DNA of 7,410 bases, from contig JAEUAC010000020.1 in NCBI GenBank assembly GCA_019695455.1, positions 1 through 7,410 on the forward strand, in the 5' to 3' direction. The position numbers were made by a program, and so were the translations under genes. Below, one piece after another: positions 1 through 7,395 of this stretch; the first letter of the stretch is position 1; each line of letters opens with the position of its first letter. The notes under the pieces are model-generated. The model ran no database searches and was not told the origin of the DNA. It saw only the letters and a program-made list of their open reading frames with translations. The DNA is from Methylorubrum extorquens. Lineage in GTDB: Bacteria; Pseudomonadota; Alphaproteobacteria; Rhizobiales; Beijerinckiaceae.

Positions 1-1050
1 CCGCGGCGCGGGCGCCGTGTCCTCGAAGCCCGGCGCCGGGCCGGGAGCGCCGGCCAGCGGGGCCGGCGCCGTCAGGGCGGCGACCTCCTGCCGGGCGCGC
101 CGTCCGGACGGCCGAACGGGCTCGGCGGCCGGGGCCTGCGGCACGAAGGTGCCCCGCATGCCGGCATCGTCGCGGTTGTTGGCGGCGGCGACGGCCGGGA
201 AGTCCGTCGCCGCGAGCCGCGTCCGGCCCGCCTGCCGGGCATTGGCGGTCGACGAGCGGTAGAAGTCGGAATCCTCGTCGTCGCTGCCGCCGAAGAGGGT
301 CGCCCAGAGGCTCTTGCGGCCGCCGCTCTCGGGCGCCTCGGCATAGGCCTGGCCCGCGACGGCGCCGCCGCGCGACAGGATCTCGGCCCGGGCCATCTCG
401 TAGCCCGGGAGCGGCCGGCCCTCGCGCGGCAGGTGGACCGTGCGCCCGTCGGGGAAGAGCCGCGCCAGCTGGTCGGTCGACATGCGGGGCCAGGAGCGCA
501 CGCTGCCGGCATCGAGGTGGACGAAGGGGTTGAAGGCGTTCGGGTAGAAGCCGACGCCGCCCTCCTGCAGGCGCATCCCGACCTCCCGGACCCGCGCCAT
601 GGACGTGCCCGGGATGTAGAAGTCCATGGCCTTGCCGGCCATGTGCTGCGACTGCTCGGACACGGCCTTGGAGCGGCGCCGCAGCATGGCGTTCGTGCCG
701 GGCGAGCGATACGCCGAGACGACGTGGATGGGCGCGTCCGCCCCCACCTCGCGATAGACCTGCCAGACGATGTCGAAGAGGCGGGGCTCCATGCGGGTCG
801 GCTCGTCGATGCGCCAGTCGCGCAGGAGCCAGTTCAGCTGCTTCAGGGCCTCGGAATCGTAGGAGCCGTTGCGGCGGAACGTGATCGCCGCGGTCTCCTT
901 CGTGTGCTCGTGCAGGATGAGGATGGTGCGGGTGTCGCCGTTCGCGACCGCGTCCTGCGTGCCCCGGAGGCCGATCGCGGTCGCGCCGAGGGCCGCGCAG
1001 GCGCCCAGGGCCGCGCGCCACCACCGGTTCCTGCCGATCCCTCCAGCCAC
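1..1050 (-). CDS. DUF882 / peptidase M15-like exported murein hydrolase (3' end beyond window)
   Basis: My reverse-strand translation gives 350 uninterrupted codons from a GTG at 1050 to the left edge, so the C-terminus is missing. Residues 10-30 are a hydrophobic segment after a basic stretch (RNRWWR). An AVA site at 34-36 suits signal peptidase I, so the protein is probably exported to the periplasm. The DUF882 (YcbK/MepK-like, peptidase M15 superfamily) core covers about residues 40-190. It has VSAYRSP at 111-117, the zinc motif HxxGxAxD as H136 to D143, and the second metal histidine in HLD at 178-180. Family members are zinc endopeptidases that cut peptidoglycan cross-links. From about residue 210 the sequence becomes rich in Ala, Pro, Gly and Arg, with an acidic patch (SDDEDSD, 256-262); such a tail is unlikely to be catalytic. 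The GTG start is chosen because an in-frame stop lies farther upstream, no ATG precedes the core, and a purine run at 1061-1067 can act as ribosome binding site. Activity is inferred from the motifs; the fold call is firm. Confidence 0.88.
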   Translation of the reverse strand, partial: MAGGIGRNRWWRAALGACAALGATAIGLRGTQDAVANGDTRTILILHEHTKETAAITFRRNGSYDSEALKQLNWLLRDWRIDEPTRMEPRLFDIVWQVYREVGADAPIHVVSAYRSPGTNAMLRRRSKAVSEQSQHMAGKAMDFYIPGTSMARVREVGMRLQEGGVGFYPNAFNPFVHLDAGSVRSWPRMSTDQLARLFPDGRTVHLPREGRPLPGYEMARAEILSRGGAVAGQAYAEAPESGGRKSLWATLFGGSDDEDSDFYRSSTANARQAGRTRLAATDFPAVAAANNRDDAGMRGTFVPQAPAAEPVRPSGRRARQEVAALTAPAPLAGAPGPAPGFEDTAPAPR

Positions 1051-1258
1051 GCGTCCCGCTTCCCCCTGTCGCGCTCCGGCGACCCGCAAAAGTGAACGGA
1101 ACCTTGCCGACGTCGGTCACCCGCGCGTTAACGCCGGCATCCTCGTTCATGATCGCGCCCGCCGCTAGGGTCGCTTCGTGGCGAAATCGTGCCGCCCACA
1201 GCCAAGCCCGCGGCTCCGGAGGCTCCCGCCGGGCCGTCGCGACGGCTAGGCTCGCGCC
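1051..1258. promoter_or_regulatory. Divergent intergenic region between the DUF882 gene and guaD
   Basis: These 208 bases separate two divergent genes and must hold both promoters. On the plus strand, TTGCCG (1104-1109) and GTTAAC (1127-1132) are 17 nt apart, which is ideal sigma-70 spacing. They match the consensus at 4/6 and 3/6 positions. A weaker minus-strand pair is GTGACC (1120-1115) and GTTCAC (1097-1092), also 17 nt apart, which could serve the DUF882 gene. CCGACGTCGG (1107-1116) is a perfect 10-bp palindrome between them. Two GCTAGG motifs occur (1164-1169 and 1245-1250), the second ending 8 nt before the guaD start. No small ORF with family resemblance was seen. All promoter assignments are inference from spacing and weak consensus. 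Confidence 0.35.
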
Positions 1259-2578
1259 ATGCCGCCGACCGCACACCCGCCCCCGATCGACCGCGCGCTG
1301 CGCGGGCGCCTCCTCTGGTACCGGGACGACCCGGCGAGAGCCGGCCCGGCGGCCCGCGCCTACGTGGAGGACGGCCTGCTCCTCGTCGGGGACGGCCGCG
1401 TCGTGGCGGCCGGCCCCGCCGCCGACCTCGCGGACCGCCTGCCGGCGGGGATGCGGGCCATCGACCACGGGCCGCATCTCCTCGTGCCGGGCTTCATCGA
1501 CGCGCATATCCACTTCCCGCAGGTGCAGGTGGTGGCGAGCCACGGCGCGGCCCTCCTCGACTGGCTGCAGCGCTACACGTTCGTCGAGGAGCAGCGCTTC
1601 GCCGATCCCGCCCACGCGGCCGCCAACGCGCGCTTCTTCGTGGACGAGCTCCTGCGCAACGGCACGACGTCCGCGGTCGTGTTCTCGTCCGTGCATCCCG
1701 GCGCCGCGGAGGCGCTGCACGCCGAGGCCCACGGCCGGTCCATGCGGCTCGCAATCGGCAAGGTGATGATGGATCGCGGCGCCCCGCCCGCGCTCCTCGA
1801 CACGGCCGAGACCGGCTACCGCGACGCGAAGGCCCTGATCGAGCGCTGGCACGAGCGGGGCCGCCAGACGAGCGCGATCGCGCCCCGCTTCGCCCTCACG
1901 TCGACGCCCGAGCAGCTCGCCGCCGCCGGGCGGCTCGCGCGCGAGCATCCCGACTGCCTCGTGGAGACGCACATCGCGGAGAACCTGCGCGAGATCGAGG
2001 CCGTGCGGGCGGCCTTTCCCGAGGACCGCGACTACGCCTCCGTCTACGACCGCTTCGGCCTCCTCGGACCGCGGACGCTGCTCGGCCATTGCCTGCACCT
2101 CTCGGCCGACGAGATCGCGCTGATCGCCGAGCGCGGCGCGGTCGCCGTGTTCTGCCCGACCTCGAACGGCTTCCTCGGCTCCGGCCTCTTCGACTGGGCG
2201 CGGATGCGCGAGGCGGGCGTGCGGGTCGCGGTCGCGACGGATATCGGCGGCGGGACGAGCTATTCGATGCTGGTCACGATCGGCGAGGCCTACAAGGTGC
2301 TCCACCTGCAGGGGCAGAGCCTCGCGCCCGACGCGGCCTTCCACGCGATCACGCGGGGCAACGCGGAGGCGCTCGGCCTCGCCGACCGGATCGGCTCCTT
2401 CGAGCCCGGCCTGGAGGCCGACGTCGCGGTGCTCGATTCCCGGGCGACGCCCGCCATGCGGCACCGGATGGAGGCGGCCCGCACGATCGAGGAGGAGCTC
2501 TTCGTGCTCGCCACGATGGGCGACGACCGGGCGGTCGCCGCCACCTATCTGGCGGGCGCGCCGGCCCACCGGCGCTGA
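1259..2578 (+). CDS. guaD: Guanine deaminase
   Basis: This cytosolic zinc amidohydrolase converts guanine to xanthine and ammonia (EC 3.5.4.3), feeding purine salvage or catabolism. The 439-residue length is that of typical bacterial GuaD. Visible signature elements, in order, are: PGFIDAHIHFPQ at 77-88 (metal ligands H83 and H85; Q88 in the guanine pocket); the GuaD-specific DWLQRYTFVEEQRF at 101-114; APRF with R210; ETHIAEN at 236-242 (metal ligand H238, catalytic E241); GHCLHLS with H277; FCPTSNGFLGSGLF at 298-311; and ATDIGGGTS with metal ligand D328. Nothing expected of an active enzyme is missing. The ATG start is fixed because an in-frame TAG sits at 1247-1249 and no other start codon lies between. 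There is no good Shine-Dalgarno, so initiation may be weak or leaderless. No xanthine dehydrogenase or purine transporter is in view. The next gene follows 55 nt downstream on the same strand and may share the transcript. Confidence 0.96.
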   Translation: MPPTAHPPPIDRALRGRLLWYRDDPARAGPAARAYVEDGLLLVGDGRVVAAGPAADLADRLPAGMRAIDHGPHLLVPGFIDAHIHFPQVQVVASHGAALLDWLQRYTFVEEQRFADPAHAAANARFFVDELLRNGTTSAVVFSSVHPGAAEALHAEAHGRSMRLAIGKVMMDRGAPPALLDTAETGYRDAKALIERWHERGRQTSAIAPRFALTSTPEQLAAAGRLAREHPDCLVETHIAENLREIEAVRAAFPEDRDYASVYDRFGLLGPRTLLGHCLHLSADEIALIAERGAVAVFCPTSNGFLGSGLFDWARMREAGVRVAVATDIGGGTSYSMLVTIGEAYKVLHLQGQSLAPDAAFHAITRGNAEALGLADRIGSFEPGLEADVAVLDSRATPAMRHRMEAARTIEEELFVLATMGDDRAVAATYLAGAPAHRR

Positions 2579-2623
2579 CCCGTGCGGTCGGCGCGGGCCC
2601 GTGCTAGGGGCGCGGGCCGCCCT

Positions 2624-2633
2624 GGAGCCGCCC

Positions 2634-2636
<3 letters not shown>
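2624..2636 (+). promoter_or_regulatory. Ribosome binding site deciding the aminotransferase start
   Basis: GGAG at 2624-2627 is followed by a 6-nt spacer and GTG at 2634-2636. The only other upstream in-frame candidate, GTG at 2601, has no purine-rich motif at a usable distance. It would also add 11 residues before the conserved family N-terminus. This favours initiation at 2634. Confidence 0.6.
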
Positions 2637-3791
<1,155 letters not shown>

Positions 3792-3885
3792 ACCGGCCGC
3801 CGCCCTGTCCCGGCCCCCCGCTGCCGTCGTGGCCCGGCGCGTCCCGGCCGTGAGGGCGCGCGAGGACCGCGGGACGACGCACCGG

Positions 3886-3923
3886 GCTGGCCGTCGGCCG
3901 GGCCGAGATCGCTGACGGCCGGC
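3886..3923 (+). repeat. Inverted repeat ending at the acyltransferase start codon
   Basis: GCTGGCCGTC (3886-3895) and GACGGCCGGC (3914-3923) pair over 10 positions: nine Watson-Crick pairs and one G-U pair in RNA, with an 18-nt loop. The right arm ends directly before ATG 3924. If formed in mRNA it would cover the initiation region. No T-run follows, so it does not look like an intrinsic terminator. In DNA this GC-rich such arms can arise by chance. The rest of 3792-3885 holds nothing I can identify. Confidence 0.35.
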
Positions 3924-5297
3924 ATGCTGTTCAACTCCTTCCCGTTCCTGTTCGGCTTCCTGCCGGCCGCGCTCGGCCTGCACTGGCTGGTCGAGCGGGC
4001 GCGGCCGGACTGGCGGGTGCCGGTCCTCGTGCTCCTGTCGCTCGCCTTCTACGGCTGGTGGGACGTGCGCTTCCTGCCGCTGCTCTGCGCCTCCATCGGC
4101 CTGAACTGGCTCGTCGCCCGGGCCTTCGGGCGCACCCGCGCCGCCTGGCTCGTCCCGGCCGCGATCGCGGCGAACCTCGTCGTGCTCGGCGTGTTCAAGT
4201 ACGCGGGCTTCGCCGCCGACCTCGTGGGCGCCGCGACCGGCTTCGCCCTGCCGCGGACCGAATGGGCGCTGCCGCTCGGCATCTCGTTCTTCACCTTCCA
4301 CCACGTCATGTACCTGGCGGACCTGAGGGCCGGCCGCGCGCCCCTGTTCCCGCTGTCGCGCTACGCCTTCTACATCGCGTTCTTCCCGCAGGTGCTGGCC
4401 GGCCCGCTCGTGCGCTGGACGGAGGTGATGCACCAGGCGGAGGAGCGGCCCTATGCCCGGCCGGACGCGGCCGAGCGGGCGGCGCGCGGCCTCGCGCTCC
4501 TCGCGATCGGGCTCGCCAAGAAGGTCTTCCTCGGCGACCCGCTCGGCCAGACCGTGAACCCGATCTTCGCGGCCGCCCTCGAGGGCCGGCCCGTCACGAT
4601 CTGGGACGCCTGGCTCGGCACGCTCGGCTTCACCTTCCAGATCTACTTCGACTTCTCGGGCTACACGGACATGGCGCTCGGCATCGCGCTCCTGTTCGGG
4701 ATCGTGCTGCCGCAGAACTTCGACGCGCCGTACCGGGCCACCTCGCTGCGCGACTTCTGGCGGCGCTGGCACATGACGCTGTCGCGCTTCCTGCGCGACT
4801 ACCTCTACGTGCCGCTCGGCGGCAACCGGCGCGGCCTGCCCGTGCAGCTCTGGGCGCTCTTCGCCACCATGCTGCTCGGCGGCCTCTGGCACGGGGCCGG
4901 CCTCACCTTCGTCGCCTGGGGGGCCGCGCACGGGATCGGGCTCGCGGCGGGCGTCCTCTGGCGGCGCGCCGGCGGCCGGATGCCGGCCCCGCTCGGCTGG
5001 GCCGCGACCGGCGCCTTCGTGGTGCTGACCTGGGTGCTGTTCCGGGCGGGCTCGTTCGAGGCCGCCGCCGCGATCTACCGCCCGCTCTTCGGCTTCGCCG
5101 AATGGGGCCAGGCCTTCCGCTGGCGCACGATCGCGCTCGCGGCGCTGGTCGCCTGCCTCGGCCCCACGGCCTGGCGGGCCGTCGAGCGGATGCCGGCCCG
5201 ACGCTCCGCCGCGATCGGGCTCGCGATCCTCCTCGTCCTGTGCGTCCTCAAGATCGGCGACGACGGCGCGGCCGAGTTCATCTATTTCCAGTTCTGA
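3924..5297 (+). CDS. MBOAT family O-acyltransferase (AlgI/DltB-like)
   Basis: This 457-residue polytopic inner-membrane protein belongs to the family that passes acyl groups across the membrane to extracytoplasmic polysaccharides or other polymers. The N-terminus MLFNSFPFLFGFLP is the canonical start of AlgI-like proteins and fixes the ATG. Further family blocks are FYGWWD (42-47), NWLVAR (61-66), FKYAGF (91-96), LPLGISFFTFHHVMYLAD (116-133), FFPQVLAGPLVRW (153-165), YFDFSGYTDMALG (241-253), FWRRWHMTLSRFLRDYLYVPLGGNRRG (278-304, with H283) and LLGGLWHGAG (317-326, with the presumed catalytic H323). The C-terminus FIYFQF is also family-typical. Hydrophobic stretches recur along the whole length. 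AlgI normally works with a periplasmic SGNH/AlgJ/AlgX-like protein; none is encoded in this window, so the acceptor is unknown and naming it alginate-specific would be unjustified. Spacing to the preceding gene is 132 nt, and its 3' end overlaps the convergent kinase gene by 16 bp. Confidence 0.94.
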   Translation: MLFNSFPFLFGFLPAALGLHWLVERARPDWRVPVLVLLSLAFYGWWDVRFLPLLCASIGLNWLVARAFGRTRAAWLVPAAIAANLVVLGVFKYAGFAADLVGAATGFALPRTEWALPLGISFFTFHHVMYLADLRAGRAPLFPLSRYAFYIAFFPQVLAGPLVRWTEVMHQAEERPYARPDAAERAARGLALLAIGLAKKVFLGDPLGQTVNPIFAAALEGRPVTIWDAWLGTLGFTFQIYFDFSGYTDMALGIALLFGIVLPQNFDAPYRATSLRDFWRRWHMTLSRFLRDYLYVPLGGNRRGLPVQLWALFATMLLGGLWHGAGLTFVAWGAAHGIGLAAGVLWRRAGGRMPAPLGWAATGAFVVLTWVLFRAGSFEAAAAIYRPLFGFAEWGQAFRWRTIALAALVACLGPTAWRAVERMPARRSAAIGLAILLVLCVLKIGDDGAAEFIYFQF

Positions 5298-6637
5298 TCC
5301 GCCGCGGCGGCCGGCAGGGCCAGCACGACGCGGAGCCCTCCGGCCGGCGCGGCGCCGAGCGCGAGGGAGCCGCCGTAGAGGTCGGCGAGCTCGCGCGTGA
5401 TCGGCAGGCCGAAGCCGGAGCCGGGCTGGCTCTCGTCCAGCCGCAGACCCGGCCGGAGCACCGCCTCGCGGGCCGCGGGATCGAGCCCCGGCCCGTCGTC
5501 GTCGACCCGGATCACGACCTCGCGGCCGTCGCTCTCCGCCCCGACGGAGACGCGCGTCCGGCACCACCGGCAGGCGTTCTCGACGAGGTTGCCGAGCATC
5601 TCGTCCAGGTCCTCCCGCTCCACCAGGAGCGCGAGGCCGTCCGGGACCGCCGTCTCGACCGCGATCCCCTTGCCGGCGAAGAGGCGCCGGACCGCGTCCG
5701 CCAGGTCCGCGACCGGCGGCCCGAGCGGCGTGCGGGTGCGGACGGGGCCGGCGAGCGCCGCCGCCCGGGCGCGGCGCAGGTGGTGGCGCACGCGACGGTC
5801 CATGCCGTCGATCTCGCGGCCGAGCCGTCCGTCGGGATCGCGGCCCGGCTCGGCGAGCGCGAGGGACAGGGTCGCGAGCGGCGTCTTCAGGCCGTGCGCG
5901 AGGTTGGCGACGTGCATGCGCGCCCGCGCCAGCGTCTCGGCGTTCTCGCGCAGGAGCGCGTTCAGCTCGCCCGCGAGCGCTCGCAGCTCCGTCGGCTGGT
6001 CGGCCGGCACCCGGTCGCGCCGGCCGGCCCGCACGTCCGCGAGCGCCCCCTCGAGCCGGCGCAGCGGCCTCAGCCCCAGCCCGACCTGGACGAGGATGGC
6101 GGCGACCAGCGCGGCCGCGACCGCGAGGAGGGTGAGCGACACGGTCGCGAGCGCCGTCCGCAGCGGGCCGTGGATGGCCTCGACCGGCGCCGTCGCGACG
6201 ACGACCGGCCCGCCCGGGCCGACCCGGCGCAGCCGCGCCCACAGCGCCTCGCCCCGCGGGCCCGTCGACTCCGCCGGACGCGGCCGGTCGCGCGGGCCGC
6301 CCTCGCGCCCGTCCTCGACGTCGACGTGGCCGTCGCCGAGCGAGGCGGACCGGAGGGGCGTGTCGTCGCCGCTCCGCACCTCCCAGTACCAGCCGCGCCC
6401 GCGCCGATCGAAGGGCGGGCCCTCGACGGGCCGGACGAGCCGCCATTCCCCGCGGGGGCTCCGTTCGAGCGCGGCCGCGACCGTCGCGATCTGGGCGTCG
6501 AGCTGCGCGTCGACCTGGCCGCGCACGAGCCGGTCCAGCAGCACCCAGACGGCCGCGCCGGCGACCGCGATCGCGAGGCAGACGGCCAGGCAGGCGGTCG
6601 CGATCAGCCGGCCGCGGAGGGAGGCCGGCCATCTCAC
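5282..6637 (-). CDS. Sensor histidine kinase, PhoQ-like
   Basis: This 451-residue inner-membrane kinase (GTG at 6637 as residue 1) would autophosphorylate and pass phosphate to the regulator encoded just upstream. Order: short cytoplasmic basic N-terminus; membrane segment 1 at about 11-34; periplasmic sensor at about 35-160, with a small acidic cluster (DGHVDVEDGREGG, about 102-114); membrane segment 2 at about 162-187; HAMP linker at about 188-235; H-box NLAHGLKTPL with phosphoacceptor H248; N-box around NLVENACRWC with N354; G1 DDGPG at 380-384; and G2 GSGFGL at 406-411. The HxLKTPL H-box and NACxxC N-box resemble PhoQ rather than generic EnvZ/OmpR-type kinases. The reading frame stays open farther upstream inside the regulator gene. 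The GTG at 6637 is preferred because it overlaps the regulator stop as GTGA and has GGAGG 7 nt upstream. The sensed ligand cannot be read; the short sensor has little PhoQ-like similarity that I can see. The 3' end overlaps the convergent acyltransferase gene. Confidence 0.93.
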   Translation of the reverse strand: MRWPASLRGRLIATACLAVCLAIAVAGAAVWVLLDRLVRGQVDAQLDAQIATVAAALERSPRGEWRLVRPVEGPPFDRRGRGWYWEVRSGDDTPLRSASLGDGHVDVEDGREGGPRDRPRPAESTGPRGEALWARLRRVGPGGPVVVATAPVEAIHGPLRTALATVSLTLLAVAAALVAAILVQVGLGLRPLRRLEGALADVRAGRRDRVPADQPTELRALAGELNALLRENAETLARARMHVANLAHGLKTPLATLSLALAEPGRDPDGRLGREIDGMDRRVRHHLRRARAAALAGPVRTRTPLGPPVADLADAVRRLFAGKGIAVETAVPDGLALLVEREDLDEMLGNLVENACRWCRTRVSVGAESDGREVVIRVDDDGPGLDPAAREAVLRPGLRLDESQPGSGFGLPITRELADLYGGSLALGAAPAGGLRVVLALPAAAADQNWK

Positions 6638-6649
6638 GACCCGGCCTCC
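6634..6649 (-). promoter_or_regulatory. Translational-coupling junction: GGAGG site and GTGA overlap
   Basis: On the minus strand, GGAGG (6649-6645) lies 7 nt before GTG (6637-6635). That GTG overlaps the regulator's TGA stop (6636-6634) in the string GTGA. This is the usual arrangement for termination-reinitiation coupling of regulator and kinase synthesis. It is also the main reason for choosing this kinase start. Confidence 0.75.
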
Positions 6650-7299
6650 GCCAGCACGTAGCCGCGGCCGCGGACGGCCTGGATCTCGGCCGGCGCGATC
6701 TTCTTGCGGAGCCGGGCGATCACGACCTCCAGCGAGTTCGAATCGACCTCCGCGTCGCCCTCGTAGACCCGCTCCGCGAGATCGGACCGGGACACCACCG
6801 CGCCCTTGCGCAGCATCAGGCAGGAGAGGATGCGCCATTCGAGGCCCGTCAGGCGCAGCGGCAGCCCGTCCCGCTCGACCTGGCCCGTGCCGGCATCGAA
6901 GGTCACGGGCCCGCAGGCGAGCCGCTCGCCCGCATGGCCGGCGGCCCGCCGGACGAGCGCGCGCAGCCGCAGCGCCAGCTCCTCGATGCGGAAGGGCTTC
7001 ACGAGGTAGTCGTCGGCGCCCGCCTTGAAGCCCTGGACCTTGTCGCTCCAGCCGTCGCGGGCCGTGAGGACGAGGACGGGCAGGCGCCGGTCCGCCGCCC
7101 GCCAGGCGCGCAGCACCGCGATGCCGTCGAGCGAGGGCAGGCCGAGATCCAGCACGGCCGCGTCGAACAGCTCCGTCTCGCCGAGATGCTGGCCGTCGAT
7201 CCCGTCCCGCGCGACGTCGACGGCGAAGTTCTCCGCCCGGAGCGCGCGGGCGATCCCGTCCGCGAGCGCCGCGTCGTCTTCCACCAGCAGGATGCGCAT
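6634..7299 (-). CDS. OmpR/PhoP-family response regulator
   Basis: This 221-residue cytoplasmic transcription factor is a usual full length for the OmpR/PhoP family. The receiver domain is about residues 1-118. It has the acidic pocket EDD (7-9), phosphoacceptor D51 in LDLGLP, switch T79 in LTARDGWSDKVQGF, and the conserved K101 in ADDYLVKPF. The DNA-binding winged helix is about 127-216. It shows LTGLEWRILSCL (150-161), the recognition-helix segment SNSLEVVIARLRKKI (187-201) and the wing VRGRGYVL (209-216). The ARDGWSDKVQGFKAGADDYLVKPF stretch and the RLRKKI helix are close to PhoP/QseB-type regulators, which agrees with the PhoQ-like partner. The ATG at 7299 is preceded by GGAG (7311-7308) with an 8-nt spacer, and MRILLVEDD is the standard family N-terminus, so the start is secure. 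It is the first gene of a two-gene operon. Autoregulation is suggested by a PhoP-box-like repeat 79 nt upstream. Orthology to enteric PhoP is not provable here. Confidence 0.95.
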   Translation of the reverse strand: MRILLVEDDAALADGIARALRAENFAVDVARDGIDGQHLGETELFDAAVLDLGLPSLDGIAVLRAWRAADRRLPVLVLTARDGWSDKVQGFKAGADDYLVKPFRIEELALRLRALVRRAAGHAGERLACGPVTFDAGTGQVERDGLPLRLTGLEWRILSCLMLRKGAVVSRSDLAERVYEGDAEVDSNSLEVVIARLRKKIAPAEIQAVRGRGYVLAEAGS

Positions 7300-7307
7300 G
7301 GGCTGGA

Positions 7308-7311
7308 CTCC
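7308..7311 (-). promoter_or_regulatory. Ribosome binding site of the response regulator gene
   Basis: GGAG on the minus strand, 8 nt before ATG 7299. It is the only purine-rich match near the start and agrees with the conserved protein N-terminus. Confidence 0.65.
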
Positions 7312-7326
7312 GGCCGGCCGCGAGGC

Positions 7327-7347
7327 GGACCGGCAGCGCGCCGGTCC
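7327..7347 (-). repeat. Perfect hairpin in the probable 5' leader of the regulator gene
   Basis: GGACCGGC (plus strand 7327-7334) and GCCGGTCC (7340-7347) form an uninterrupted 8-bp stem with a 5-nt loop. It lies 27 nt upstream of the start codon, between the PhoP-box-like repeat and the ribosome binding site. No T-run follows in either direction, so it is not a standard intrinsic terminator. It could be a structured leader, an mRNA-stabilising element or a chance feature of GC-rich DNA. Confidence 0.45.
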
Positions 7348-7378
7348 CGTGAGGGGCCGCCGGGCTAGCCGGCCGGCA

Positions 7379-7395
7379 TGAACCGAACCTGAACC
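7379..7395 (-). promoter_or_regulatory. PhoP-box-like direct repeat, candidate autoregulatory site
   Basis: Minus strand 7395 to 7379 reads GGTTCA-GGTTC-GGTTCA: two identical hexamers separated by 5 nt, giving an 11-bp period. The enterobacterial PhoP box is (G/T)GTTTA-N5-(G/T)GTTTA, so each half-site differs at one base and the spacing is exact. It sits 79 nt before the start of a PhoP-type regulator, in the right orientation. The direct repeat is seen directly; binding by this regulator is inference. A GCTAGC sequence 9 nt downstream (7369-7364) is a possible but weak -10 element. Confidence 0.55.

Noticed and set aside
433..1095. A 220-codon plus-strand frame, with others nearby, opposite the DUF882 gene
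   Set aside because: The minus-strand translation has a signal peptide and zinc motifs, whereas these frames are compositional shadows.
2601..2633. Upstream GTG start of the aminotransferase at 2601
   Set aside because: It has no ribosome site at a usable distance, adds non-conserved residues, and would overlap a possible promoter motif; the start at 2634 is better.
3825..3879. Bulged inverted repeat (CGTCGT ... ACGACG) after the aminotransferase as an intrinsic terminator
   Set aside because: The arms are interrupted and far apart, and no T-run follows, so there is no real terminator signature.
4058..6661. An 867-codon open frame on the plus strand overlapping the acyltransferase and antisense to the kinase
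   Set aside because: It shows the same shadow composition, has no recognisable domain, and conflicts with two confidently identified genes.
6638..6838. N-terminal extension of the histidine kinase to an ATG at 6838
   Set aside because: The extra 67 residues are Arg/Gly/Pro-rich, lie inside the regulator's DNA-binding domain, and are better explained by the GTGA-overlapping start with its own ribosome site.
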